Shown one piece after another: positions 1-7,993 of a DNA stretch of 34,735 nt. Numbering within the stretch: the first letter of the stretch is position 1; each line of letters starts with the position of its first letter. Origin of the DNA: JACDBZ01 sp038233215 (GTDB lineage: Bacteria; Chloroflexota; Limnocylindria; QHBO01). The notes beneath the pieces are model-generated. The model did no database searches, was not told the origin of the DNA, and saw only the letters and a list, made by a program, of their open reading frames with translations. The stretch is from assembly GCA_038233215.1 (NCBI GenBank), contig JBBSML010000028.1:1-34735 (forward strand), written 5' to 3'. A program made the position numbers and the translations under genes.

Positions 1-19
1 CAGACTGTGAGAGGGCCAT
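1..19 (-). CDS. Start of a divergent gene, cut off by the window edge
   Basis: Only the first six codons are present (reading MALSQS on the minus strand) before the window ends. The start is supported by a good Shine-Dalgarno sequence, GAAGGAG, on the minus strand at about 26-32, which puts it 6-7 nt before the ATG at 19-17. The product cannot be recognised from six residues. It is divergent from the aap transporter genes, so its promoter should lie within the noncoding region 20-592. Confidence 0.55.
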
Positions 20-198
20 CGGTGTCTCCTTCGTGATCCTTGGTCGGAACACGCTGAGAATCACACCGATGGCTCCACCACTGCTCGCTTACTCAGCAGT
101 GAGGCGCCTGCTCAATTCCCACCACTCGGGGGGACACTCCTTCGCCCGCGGCTCCGATCCGATGGTCCTTGCCGCATTCAGGCCACCGCTTACCAAAA

Positions 199-241
199 CG
201 TAGGATGGTCGAGGACCCGTTGGGCCAGCGGCCGATCGGGT
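199..241 (+). repeat. 43-bp imperfect direct repeat, copy A
   Basis: Copy A matches copy B (527-569) at 37 of 43 positions with no gaps. Both begin CGTAGGATGG and end with the identical 14-nt run GCGGCCGATCGGGT. The six differences lie in the middle (positions 11, 15, 17, 22, 23 and 29). The copies are 328 bp apart and in the same orientation. TAGGAT near the left end resembles a -10 hexamer, so a duplicated promoter/leader segment is one explanation; an operator or a dispersed extragenic repeat are others. Confidence 0.75.
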
Positions 242-526
242 GCGCTTATCGAAGCGGCGTTAGTCGCGCTTCGCCGTTTCATGCTCAGTCTCCCGCGGAG
301 AGGCGAATGCGTGGGTTGGGCGTAGCAGCCACTTATTTGCCGATAACCCACCGGGTGGGCGCATCAGCCAGGCTCAATGGCCTCAGCCTGGCCACTCGTC
401 CCGTCCCAAGCATATTCGGCCACTCATCAGCTGATACACCCATGGTGAGGGTATCCGCCGAGTGTGGAATAGCCGCCCTCGAGGGGCAACTAAACGCCGA
501 ATGCCCCACCGGTGTTGCGCACAACC

Positions 527-569
527 CGTAGGATGGGCGATGGCCCGCCGGGCCGGCGGCCGATCGGGT
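527..569 (+). repeat. 43-bp imperfect direct repeat, copy B
   Basis: This is the second copy of the repeat at 199-241, ending 23 bp before the aapJ start codon and just upstream of its ribosome binding site. The copy-B differences favour a more stable hairpin (GGCCC, 3-nt loop, GGGCC at about 542-554), while copy A has only a weaker version. That suggests an RNA or DNA structure close to the transporter start. Confidence 0.75.
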
Positions 570-592
570 CGCTCTGACAGGGAGGTTGGTTC

Positions 593-1765
593 ATGCCCAG
601 ATTCGGATTGTCCATCATCGGTCTCGTGGTCCTCGCGTTGGTCGCGACGGCCTGCGGCGATACGCCGCCACCATCCACCAGCGGCCAGCCCGGGTCGAGC
701 CAGGGCGCCGAAAGCCCAGCAGCCGAGAGCCCCGGTGCCGAAAGCCCCGGCGAGTCAACGCCTGCCGAGAGCAACGCCCCATCCGAGGAGCCACCCGCCT
801 CGGGCGAGGGACGTTTGGCCACCGTGCAGGACCGCGGGCAACTGATCTGCGGCGTCAATGGCAGCCTACCGGGCTTCAGCTTCCTCGACGAGAACGGCGA
901 CAACACCGGCTTCGACGCGGACTACTGCCGCGCCCTGGCCGCAGCCGTCCTCGGCGATCCCGACGCGGTGGAATTCCGAGCCATCAACGCCGACCAGCGC
1001 GGGCCAGCGCTCCAGACCGGCGAGGTCGACGTCCTGATCCGCAACACGACCTGGACCGTCAGCCGCGACACCGCCTGGGGCCTGTTTGCCCCGACGACCT
1101 TCTATGACGGCCAGGCGATCATGGTGAACTCCACGCAGGTCGACGCGACGACCATCGATGAGCTCGAGGGCGCCGCCATCTGTGTCCAGTCGGGTACGAC
1201 CACCGAGCTGAACCTGGCCGATCGGTTCGTGGACATCGACTACGAGCCGATCGTCTTCCCGGAGATCGACCCGACCTACGCCGCCTACGAGGAGGGTCGC
1301 TGCGACGCGGTCACCAGCGACCGATCGCAGCTGGTTGCGCGGCGCACGGCATTCGCGAATCCCGACGATCACGTCATCCTCGAGGAGGTCCTGTCGAAGG
1401 AGCCACTCGGTCCCGTCGCGCCCCTCGGCGACGACCAGTGGTTCAACGTGGTGAAGTGGGTCGTCTATGCCACCATCGAGGCCGAGGAGCTCGAGATCAA
1501 CTCCTCCAACGTCGCGGACCTCGTCGAGTCGAGCGAGAACCCTGTCGTCCAGCGCCTGCTGGGCGTGACGCCGGAGGGAACCGATCCCTTCGAGTCGGGG
1601 CTCGGGCTCGAGCCCGACTGGGTGGTCACCATGATCGGCGCCGTCGGCAACTACGGCGAGATCTACGATCGCAACCTCGGCCCAGGCACGCCGTTCGAGC
1701 TCGAGCGAGGCCTGAACAGCCTGTGGACCGATGACGGACTCCTCTACGCCCCGCCATACCGATAG
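593..1765 (+). CDS. aapJ: Polar amino acid ABC transporter, substrate-binding lipoprotein (AapJ-like)
   Basis: This 390-residue protein is the extracytoplasmic receptor of a polar amino acid importer. It starts with a lipoprotein signal peptide: a hydrophobic stretch at residues 5-20 followed by a lipobox ending in VATAC, so it is probably anchored through Cys-21. Residues 25-72 are a Ser/Pro/Glu/Ala-rich linker with repeated AESP units. From about residue 75 the SBP_bac_3 fold begins (RGQLICGVNGSLPGFSFLD, then GFDADYCRALAAAV), and the body matches AapJ/BztA proteins in length and motifs. GGGAGG at 580-585 sets the ATG at 593. It is first in an aapJ-Q-M-P set; the exact amino acid specificity cannot be read from sequence. 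AapJ family assignment is confident. Confidence 0.93.
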   Translation: MPRFGLSIIGLVVLALVATACGDTPPPSTSGQPGSSQGAESPAAESPGAESPGESTPAESNAPSEEPPASGEGRLATVQDRGQLICGVNGSLPGFSFLDENGDNTGFDADYCRALAAAVLGDPDAVEFRAINADQRGPALQTGEVDVLIRNTTWTVSRDTAWGLFAPTTFYDGQAIMVNSTQVDATTIDELEGAAICVQSGTTTELNLADRFVDIDYEPIVFPEIDPTYAAYEEGRCDAVTSDRSQLVARRTAFANPDDHVILEEVLSKEPLGPVAPLGDDQWFNVVKWVVYATIEAEELEINSSNVADLVESSENPVVQRLLGVTPEGTDPFESGLGLEPDWVVTMIGAVGNYGEIYDRNLGPGTPFELERGLNSLWTDDGLLYAPPYR

Positions 1766-1778
1766 GCGTCACTGAGCT

Positions 1779-1806
1779 GTCGGGGCGGGATCGAGCCCGC
1801 CCCGAC
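1779..1806 (+). terminator. Strong intra-operon hairpin between aapJ and aapQ
   Basis: An 11-bp perfect GC-rich stem, GTCGGGGCGGG (1779-1789) with CCCGCCCCGAC (1796-1806), closes a 6-nt loop. No T-tract follows, so it is not a standard intrinsic terminator. In ABC importer operons such hairpins commonly stabilise the 3' end of the binding-protein mRNA or lower expression of the permeases; that role is inferred here from position. Confidence 0.6.
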
Positions 1807-1820
1807 CTCGTCCAGCGCCG

Positions 1821-3011
1821 GTGCCGATGACCTCGAACGCCGATCAGCATCACACCGCGGTACCCCCGCCGTGGCGTGATGTCCGCGTCCTGAGGGTCGT
1901 GGCCCAGGTCGCGGTCGTCATCGTGGTCGGATTGCTGGTCGCGTTCCTGACCCGCAATTTCGCCACGGCGCTCAGCGAACGGGGTCTCGGATTCGGATTC
2001 GGCTTTCTCGGCCGCAGCGCCGGCTTCGACATCAGCGAGAGCCCAATTCCCTACTCGCCCGCCGACACCTACGGCACGGCGTTCCTGGTCGGCTTGCTCA
2101 ACACCCTCTTCGTCAGCTTCATCGGCATCATTCTCGCCACCATCCTCGGCATCGTGGTGGGCGTGGCCCGAATCTCCCCGAACTGGCTGGTGCGGCGCAT
2201 CGTGTCGGCCTACGTCGAGATCATCCGCAACACGCCGCTGCTGGTCCAGCTCTTCATCATCTACTTCGCGGTCTTCCTCCAACTGCCGTCGGTCGCGCAG
2301 AGCATCGGCCTCGGCGAGCTGATCTTCCTGAACCAGCGAGGTGTCTTCGTGCCCGGGCCGCAGCTGACCGGCGGGCTGCCGGCCTGGCTGGTATTCGTGG
2401 CACTCGGTATCGGCATCCTGCTGGCCGTCCGCGCCTTCGCCCGCCGCCGGGAGGACGCCGGACGGCCGATTCGCGGACTGCGCTCGATCGGCAGCTGGCT
2501 CGTCCCGCTCGCCGTCGTCGGCGTCGGCTGGGCCATCACCGACCCGGTCGCCTTCGACCTTCCCGTCCGGGAGCGGTTTAACTTCCGCGGTGGCCTCGGC
2601 CTGTCGCCGGAGTTCTCGGCGCTGCTGGTCGGGCTCGTCCTGTACACGGCCGCCTTCATCGGCGAGGTGGTCCGCGGGGGCATCCAGGCCGTGCGTCGCG
2701 GCCAGCTCGAGGCAGCTCGCGCGCTGGGGCTCAGCGAGGGCGAGACGCTGCGGCTGATCGTCTTTCCGCAGGCCCTGCGCATCATCGTTCCGCCACTGAC
2801 CAGCCAGTACCTGAACCTCGCCAAGAACTCGAGCCTGGCCATCGCCATCGGCTACCCGGACCTGTTCAAGGTCGGGCAGACGATGGCCAACCAGACCGGG
2901 CAGCCGCTGCCAGTGATCGTCATGGTCATGAGCACCTACCTGGCGATCAGCCTGGTGACGTCGCTGCTCATGAACCTCTACAACCGTCGCGTCCAGGTGC
3001 TCGAACGATGA
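1821..3011 (+). CDS. aapQ: Polar amino acid ABC transporter permease (AapQ-like)
   Basis: This is a 396-residue inner-membrane permease of the HisM/AapQ family, the first of two permeases forming the channel. Hydrophobic segments occur near residues 30-48, 88-115, 140-160, 190-205 and 270-300 and towards the C-terminus. The EAA loop that contacts the ATPase is clear: EAARALGLSEGETLRLIVFPQA, shown here as the family motif at about residues 292-313. The extra segment between the early and late transmembrane helices is typical of AapQ/BztB and longer than in HisM. The start may be GTG 1821 or ATG 1827; neither has a good ribosome binding site. Its stop overlaps the aapM start (ATGA at 3008). Confidence 0.92.
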   Translation: MPMTSNADQHHTAVPPPWRDVRVLRVVAQVAVVIVVGLLVAFLTRNFATALSERGLGFGFGFLGRSAGFDISESPIPYSPADTYGTAFLVGLLNTLFVSFIGIILATILGIVVGVARISPNWLVRRIVSAYVEIIRNTPLLVQLFIIYFAVFLQLPSVAQSIGLGELIFLNQRGVFVPGPQLTGGLPAWLVFVALGIGILLAVRAFARRREDAGRPIRGLRSIGSWLVPLAVVGVGWAITDPVAFDLPVRERFNFRGGLGLSPEFSALLVGLVLYTAAFIGEVVRGGIQAVRRGQLEAARALGLSEGETLRLIVFPQALRIIVPPLTSQYLNLAKNSSLAIAIGYPDLFKVGQTMANQTGQPLPVIVMVMSTYLAISLVTSLLMNLYNRRVQVLER

Positions 3012-4213
3012 GCGGGTCCGTGACGACAGAGACGCTCCCGCCGCCGAAGAATGCCATCGGACCCGTGGCATGGCTGCGCGATAACCTCTTCTCGAGCTGG
3101 ATCAACGGCGCGGTGACGCTGCTCATCGGGGCCGCAATCGTCTGGTTGATCGTGACCATCGGCCAATGGGCGGTGTCCGAGGCGCGCTGGACGGTGGTGA
3201 CCAACAACCTGCGGCTGTTCCTCATCGGCCAGTATCCGGCCGACCAGGCGTGGCGCATCCTGCTCAACCTGGGTCTGCTCTCGGTGCTGGCCGGGCTGTC
3301 GGCCGGGGCGTGGGGCCGCTCGACGCGGGCCCTGGCAATCACCCTGTCGGCGCTCGAGCTCATGCTTGCCGCGCTCGTCGTCGCCTCGCCCCTCGGGATC
3401 GTGCCGGCCGCAATCCTCGTCCTCAACGCGGCGATCGTGTGGGTGGCGTTCGTGCTCGCCGCGCGCGTCGGGATTCCACGACGACCGCTGCTCATCGCCT
3501 GGCTGCTCTCCCTCCCCGTCTCCTTCTTCCTCATCAGTGGCGTCGCCGGCACGCCATTTCCGTCGGTCAGCTCGAATGTCTGGGGCGGCCTGCTCCTCAC
3601 CGTCCTGCTGGCCACGGTCGGGATCATCCTGTCGTTCCCGTTCGGGGTGCTCCTGGCACTCGGACGCCGCAGCCAGCTGCCCGTGGTTCGCATCCTGAGC
3701 ACGGGATACATCGAGATCATCCGCGGCGTGCCGCTGGTGACGATCCTGTTCATGGCCGACCTCATCTTGCCACTCTTCCTGCCCGGGGAGTGGCGGCTCG
3801 ACAGGGTGGCGCGGGCGATGGGCGGCATCACGCTCTTCTCGGCGGCCTACGTGGCCGAGAACGTGCGCGGCGGCCTCCAGGCGATCCCGACCGGCCAGAT
3901 CGAGGCCTCTCAGGCGCTCGGCCTGAACGGCGCCCAGACGAACCTGTACATCGTTCTGCCGCAGGCGCTGCGCTCCGTCATCCCGGCCAACGTCGGCCTC
4001 TTCATCAGCCTGCTCAAGGACACCACGCTCGTGACCATCATCGGCCTGCTGGAAGTGCTCGGCATCAGCCGCGCCATTCTCGCCCAGCCCGACTCGTTCG
4101 GCGCCCAGATGGAGGTCTACGTCTTCATCGCCGCCGTCTTCTTCGTTCTCTGCTATGCCATGTCCCAGGCGAGCTATCGGCTCGAACGCGCGCTCGGCGT
4201 GGGGGAGCGCTGA
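3008..4213 (+). CDS. aapM: Polar amino acid ABC transporter permease (AapM-like)
   Basis: This 401-residue membrane protein is the partner permease of AapQ. It has an N-terminal cytoplasmic stretch, several hydrophobic helices (about 38-58, 90-110, 115-160, 195-215) and a C-terminal permease domain with the EAA-type loop (EASQALGLNGAQTNLYIV, then LPQALRSVIPA). The long central region is typical of AapM/BztC. Its ATG overlaps the aapQ stop by 4 bp and its TGA overlaps the aapP ATG by one base, so translation of the three genes is probably coupled. Confidence 0.92.
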   Translation: MSGSVTTETLPPPKNAIGPVAWLRDNLFSSWINGAVTLLIGAAIVWLIVTIGQWAVSEARWTVVTNNLRLFLIGQYPADQAWRILLNLGLLSVLAGLSAGAWGRSTRALAITLSALELMLAALVVASPLGIVPAAILVLNAAIVWVAFVLAARVGIPRRPLLIAWLLSLPVSFFLISGVAGTPFPSVSSNVWGGLLLTVLLATVGIILSFPFGVLLALGRRSQLPVVRILSTGYIEIIRGVPLVTILFMADLILPLFLPGEWRLDRVARAMGGITLFSAAYVAENVRGGLQAIPTGQIEASQALGLNGAQTNLYIVLPQALRSVIPANVGLFISLLKDTTLVTIIGLLEVLGISRAILAQPDSFGAQMEVYVFIAAVFFVLCYAMSQASYRLERALGVGER

Positions 4214-4998
4214 TGGCGGACCAATCGACTCTCGCTCGAGGTGAACCGATGACCGACCAACCAACCGAGATCATCGTCGCGCGCGACGTGCACAAGTGGT
4301 TCGGCCAGCTGCACGTGCTGCGCGGGATCAACCTGACCGTGACGGCGGGCGAGGTGGTCGTCATCTTCGGGGCATCCGGCTCGGGGAAGTCGACCTTCAT
4401 CCGTACCATCAACCGGCTCGAGGAGCATCAGCGTGGCGAGATCGTGGTGGACGGAATCGAGCTGACGAACGACATCCGCAACATCGCCGCCATTCGCAGC
4501 GAAATCGGCATGGTCTTCCAGTCGTTCAACCTCTTTCCGCACCTGACCGCGCTCCAGAACATCACCCTGGCGCCGATGCGCGTACGCAAGTACGCACGGG
4601 CAGAAGCCGATGCGGTCGGCATGAAGCTGCTCGAACGCGTCGGGATCCCCGAGCAGGCGCACAAGTTCCCAGCCCAGCTGTCCGGTGGCCAGCAACAGCG
4701 GGTGGCCATCGCGCGGGCGCTCGCCATGAACCCCAAGATCATGTTGTTCGACGAGCCGACCTCGGCACTCGACCCGGAGATGATCAGCGAGGTGCTCGAT
4801 GTGATGAAGGGGCTCGCCAGCGAATCCGGCATGACCATGATCTGCGTCACTCACGAGATGGGCTTCGCGCGCGCGGTCGCCAATCGCATGGTCTTCTTCG
4901 ATCATGGCCTTATCGTCGAGGAGGGGCCGCCGAGCCAGATCTTCGAGTCGCCTCAGCAGGAGCGGACGAAGCAGTTCCTGTCGCAGATCCTGCACTGA
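4213..4998 (+). CDS. aapP: Polar amino acid ABC transporter ATP-binding protein (AapP-like)
   Basis: This 261-residue ATPase powers the AapJQMP importer. Walker A is GASGSGKST, the Q-loop region is MVFQSFNLFPHLTALQN, the ABC signature is LSGGQQQRVAIARAL, and Walker B with the D-loop is IMLFDEPTSALDPE, followed by the switch His in CVTHEMGFA. All key residues are present. ATG 4213 is chosen because GGGGGAG at 4201-4207 lies just upstream; a second in-frame ATG at 4249 lies nearer the conserved domain and is an alternative. It is the last gene of the transporter operon. Confidence 0.94.
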   Translation: MADQSTLARGEPMTDQPTEIIVARDVHKWFGQLHVLRGINLTVTAGEVVVIFGASGSGKSTFIRTINRLEEHQRGEIVVDGIELTNDIRNIAAIRSEIGMVFQSFNLFPHLTALQNITLAPMRVRKYARAEADAVGMKLLERVGIPEQAHKFPAQLSGGQQQRVAIARALAMNPKIMLFDEPTSALDPEMISEVLDVMKGLASESGMTMICVTHEMGFARAVANRMVFFDHGLIVEEGPPSQIFESPQQERTKQFLSQILH

Positions 4999-5045
4999 GA
5001 TTCGCGGACGGGCGCCACCTCAATTGGCCTTTATGACCCATAGAC

Positions 5046-5083
5046 TGCGCCAGTTCGATCGGACTGCCGACCTGACTGGCGCA
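5046..5083. other. Inverted repeat downstream of aapP
   Basis: Nine-bp arms TGCGCCAGT (5046-5054) and ACTGGCGCA (5075-5083) are separated by 20 bases that contain a small CGG/CCG stem. It sits between the end of the transporter operon and the predicted promoter of the heme operon. It could be a structured 3' end (no T-tract) or an operator for the heme genes; sequence alone does not decide. Confidence 0.45.
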
Positions 5084-5119
5084 CCGAGCGAGTAATCTGG
5101 GCAAATCTATGACTCAGGT

Positions 5120-5148
5120 TTGACCGCACGCGACACGATCCTTACGCT
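5120..5148 (+). promoter_or_regulatory. Predicted promoter of the heme operon
   Basis: TTGACC at 5120-5125 and TACGCT at 5143-5148 are separated by 17 bp, matching a housekeeping sigma-factor promoter reasonably well. It lies 46 bp before the proposed hemA start, with no other gene between. Confidence 0.45.
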
Positions 5149-5193
5149 GCGATCGCCGCTCACTCTGATCCCGCGTATCGGTGACCGATCGCC

Positions 5194-6348
5194 TTGTCAG
5201 CAACGCCTCTGGACCTCGACGCGATCCGCGTCCGCTTCGCGACCTTCCGCGCGCATTCGGCCCGGGATCGCGAACGTCTGGCCCATGAACATCCATCCGA
5301 AGGCGTGATCGAGCACGTCCTGCTCGACACGTGCCACCGCGTCGAGTTCGTGTCGGTCGAGGCAGGCGCAGGCGCAGGCGCCGATGCATCTCAGGTCACC
5401 GGACGTGATGCCATCACGCGCGTCTTCACCGTCGTCGCGGGCTTCGATTCCGCCGTCGTCGCGGAGGAGCAGATGTTAGGACAGGTGCGCGGCGCGTACG
5501 AGGCTGCGCTCGCCAATGGCTCGACGGGGCCCATCCTGAACGAGCTGTTTCGCCGTGCACTGCGTTTCGGCAGGGGCGTCCGCAGCCACGCGCGACCCGG
5601 TGCAGATCGTTCCCTGGCAGATCGAGGCGCCGCCTGGCTCAACGATCGGCTGGGAGGCCCCGCTGCGAGGGTGGTGGTCGCCGGCACCGGTGAGATGGGC
5701 CGGCTGGTCGCCACGCACATCACGGAGCGCGGGCACCACGTCACGGTCATCTCGGCATCCACGGAACGCGGAGGCCAGCTGCTGGAGCGACTTCCTGGTG
5801 ACGGCCATCGGCTTCATGTCGGAACCGTTACCGCGGAAAGCCTCTCCGGCGCCGACGCGATCGCCCTCGCAGTGCGCGGCCGCCTGCCGGTCTTGACCGC
5901 CGGGCTCGTCCAGGATCCCACGCCGTGGGTTCTCGACCTGTCCGCCCCGAGTGCAGTCGACCCAGCCGCGGCGCACTCGCTGGGGAACCGGCTGATGAGC
6001 CTTGATGCGCTGGGAGCCCTGGCCGGGAACGCGCCGGTGCTCGATCCAGTGGTGGAACTCCGACTCCGCGCGGAGCTGGAGCGCGAGGTGGACGGCTTCA
6101 TCGGCTGGCTGGAGGCGCGGCGCGGGGCCGATGCGCTCGAGGTGCTCCACGGCGAAGCCGATACCGTCCGACGCCGGCACCTGGACAAACTCCGCGGACG
6201 CGCATCGCTCGACCAGCGCCAGCTGGAAGCGGTGGAAGCCGCGACGACGGCGATGCTGGGCGATCTGCTTCACGGTCCGTCAGTCGAGCTGCGGCGCGGC
6301 GGCGCCGATGCCGACACCGTCCGCCGTCTCTTCCGGCTCGAGCGATGA
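5194..6348 (+). CDS. hemA: Glutamyl-tRNA reductase (HemA)
   Basis: HemA reduces glutamyl-tRNA(Glu) to glutamate-1-semialdehyde with NADPH, the first step of C5 tetrapyrrole synthesis. The protein has 384 residues. The active-site Cys sits in DTCHRVEF, where most homologues have TCNR; the catalytic-domain motif FDSAVVAEEQMLGQVRGAY follows. The Rossmann domain is seen at VVVAGTGEMGRLVATHI, and the C-terminal dimerisation helices end the protein. The N-terminus is divergent and slightly short compared with the usual GLSHRTAP region. No ATG is available; TTG 5194 is chosen as the upstream in-frame start but has no clear ribosome binding site. Its last codons overlap the hemC start. Confidence 0.9.
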   Translation: MSATPLDLDAIRVRFATFRAHSARDRERLAHEHPSEGVIEHVLLDTCHRVEFVSVEAGAGAGADASQVTGRDAITRVFTVVAGFDSAVVAEEQMLGQVRGAYEAALANGSTGPILNELFRRALRFGRGVRSHARPGADRSLADRGAAWLNDRLGGPAARVVVAGTGEMGRLVATHITERGHHVTVISASTERGGQLLERLPGDGHRLHVGTVTAESLSGADAIALAVRGRLPVLTAGLVQDPTPWVLDLSAPSAVDPAAAHSLGNRLMSLDALGALAGNAPVLDPVVELRLRAELEREVDGFIGWLEARRGADALEVLHGEADTVRRRHLDKLRGRASLDQRQLEAVEAATTAMLGDLLHGPSVELRRGGADADTVRRLFRLER

Positions 6349-7238
6349 CCGCGACGGCGACGCTCCGCATCGGGACACGCGAGAGTCGGCTTGCCCTTGT
6401 CCAGGCCACGATCGTCGCCGGCGCCATCGCTCCGCTCCTCGGTCACGCGCAATTGGTGCCGATCTCCACCCACGGCGACGCGATCAGCGCGAAACGCCCG
6501 AACGCGGGCTGGGTCGCCACCGATGGCCAGTTCACCCGTGAGCTGGAAGGGGCGCTCCTCGACGGCCGCGTCGCCCTGGTCGTGCATTCATACAAGGATC
6601 TGCCGACAGCGCCGGTCGACGGCCTCGTGATCGGCGCGGTGCTCGAACGAGCGGACGCAAGGGACTGCCTGCTCACGGTGAATGGCGCCACAATTGAAGA
6701 TCTTCCGTTCGGCGCCCGCATCGGCACGAGCTCGCCTCGACGAGCGGCACAGCTGGCTGCCGCCCGAACCGATCTGATCGCCACGCCGATTCGCGGCAAC
6801 GTCGAAACGCGCCTGGCTCGCATGGCGGCCGGAGAGTTCGATGCCCTCATGCTGGCTGCCGCGGGACTGGATCGACTGGGAATCGACGTCCCGGAGCACG
6901 CCCGCCTACCGTTCGAGCTCGTCCTGCCGGCGCCCGCCCAGGGAGCGCTGGCGGTGCAGGTGCGTACCGCGGATACGGAGCTCATCGCTGCGCTGACTCG
7001 GGTGGATCACGGAGCGACGCGCATCGGAGTCGAGGCGGAGCGCGCGCTGCTGCGCCAGATCGGCGGCGGCTGCCTGGCCCCACTCGGCGCACTCGGAGAG
7101 GTGGCCGACGGCACATTGCGCCTGCGTGCGGCCTTCGAAACGCCCGACGGAACGTACCTCCGCGCCGACGCTTCAGGCCCGGTCCGCGATGCGGCACGCA
7201 TCATCTCCGAGGTCGCCGCTCAGATCGTGCCCCTATGA
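6345..7238 (+). CDS. hemC: Porphobilinogen deaminase / hydroxymethylbilane synthase (HemC)
   Basis: HemC joins four porphobilinogens into hydroxymethylbilane in the cytoplasm. The 297-residue sequence carries the family motifs in order: RIGTRESRLALVQA near the N-terminus, HSYKDLPT (the HSxKDLP block), the GTSSPRRAAQL substrate-binding block, RGNVETRLARM, and GGGCLAPLGAL, whose Cys carries the dipyrromethane cofactor. The length is normal. The ATG overlaps the hemA TGA (ATGA) and the stop overlaps hemD in the same way. Confidence 0.96.
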   Translation: MTATATLRIGTRESRLALVQATIVAGAIAPLLGHAQLVPISTHGDAISAKRPNAGWVATDGQFTRELEGALLDGRVALVVHSYKDLPTAPVDGLVIGAVLERADARDCLLTVNGATIEDLPFGARIGTSSPRRAAQLAAARTDLIATPIRGNVETRLARMAAGEFDALMLAAAGLDRLGIDVPEHARLPFELVLPAPAQGALAVQVRTADTELIAALTRVDHGATRIGVEAERALLRQIGGGCLAPLGALGEVADGTLRLRAAFETPDGTYLRADASGPVRDAARIISEVAAQIVPL

Positions 7239-7993
7239 CACGCCAGATCCTCGTCACCCGGCCGTCGGGTCAGGCCGAGGGGCTCGGCAGGCTGCTCCTC
7301 GATCGAGGAATCACGCCACTGCACGTACCCACGGTCGCGATTGACGCTGACTCGAGCGCCGCAGATCTCGATGCGATGCTGCTCGGCCTCCATGGCGCGG
7401 ACTGGCTCGTGCTGACCAGCGCAAATGGGGCGGATGCGCTCGCCGCGAGACTCGGCTCGAATGGCACCAGGCTGCCTGAGACGACGCGAGTCGCCGCGGT
7501 CGGTCCGGCCACGGCGGAGGTGCTCCGCGCGGCCAACATCCGTGTCGACCATGTGCCGGACGAGTACCTGACCGTCGCCATCGCCGACGGCCTCGGTGAC
7601 CTCGAAGGCCGGCGGGTCGTCCTGGCGCGGGCGGATGCGGCGACCGCCGATCTGCACGAGGCACTCCTCGCGCGGGGCGCGCTGGTCGAGCAAGTCGTGG
7701 CGTATCGGACGGTCGAGGGTCCTGGCTCGAGCCGAGACCCGCTTCGCGCTGCCCTGCAACAGGACCTCGACGGCATCGCGTTCACGAGCGGCTCCACCGT
7801 GCGCGGGCTGAATCGGCTCGCCTGGCCCGTCGACCGCGGACGCGCACGAACGTTCCCCGTCTTCTGCATCGGCCCCGTCACCGCGGCGGAGGCACGTCAA
7901 TCGGGGTTCCACATCGCCGCGATTGCGCCCGAGCACACCGCGATCGGCCTGGCCGACGCCATCGGCGCCCATTTCGCGCGAGAGTCACGGTGA
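7235..7993 (+). CDS. hemD: Uroporphyrinogen-III synthase (HemD)
   Basis: HemD closes hydroxymethylbilane with inversion of ring D. The 252-residue sequence shows the weakly conserved family pattern: an N-terminal ILVTRPSGQAEGL, a central WLVLTSANGADAL, AAVGPATAEVLR, then GRRVVLARADAA and a second half with GIAFTSGSTVRGL and FCIGPVTAAEARQSGF. The family is poorly conserved, but these two-domain motifs and the position between hemC and hemB leave little doubt. It overlaps both neighbours by 4 bp. Confidence 0.93.
   Translation: MTRQILVTRPSGQAEGLGRLLLDRGITPLHVPTVAIDADSSAADLDAMLLGLHGADWLVLTSANGADALAARLGSNGTRLPETTRVAAVGPATAEVLRAANIRVDHVPDEYLTVAIADGLGDLEGRRVVLARADAATADLHEALLARGALVEQVVAYRTVEGPGSSRDPLRAALQQDLDGIAFTSGSTVRGLNRLAWPVDRGRARTFPVFCIGPVTAAEARQSGFHIAAIAPEHTAIGLADAIGAHFARESR

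Larger units (their letters stand above)
20..592. other. 573-bp noncoding region between divergent genes
   Basis: No convincing gene is visible here; the open frames are short, Arg/Ser-rich and lack ribosome binding sites. It contains several hairpin-forming sequences: CACTGCT/AGCAGTG around 79-101, GAAGCG/CGCTTC around 251-272, and an 8-bp stem GCCAGGCT/AGCCTGGC with a 10-nt loop at 367-392. It also contains the 43-bp imperfect direct repeat listed separately. Because it lies between two divergently read genes, it probably holds the promoters and 5' leaders of both, but I cannot assign a promoter with confidence. Confidence 0.6.

Noticed and set aside
169..531. A 120-codon open frame in the region before aapJ
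   Set aside because: No ribosome binding site, random-looking Arg/Ser/Pro-rich composition, no family pattern, and it covers the direct repeats.
1626..4264. Long minus-strand frames opposite the aap genes
   Set aside because: They mirror the codon pattern of high-GC genes on the other strand, are rich in Asp, Arg and Gln without motifs, and conflict with clear transporter genes.
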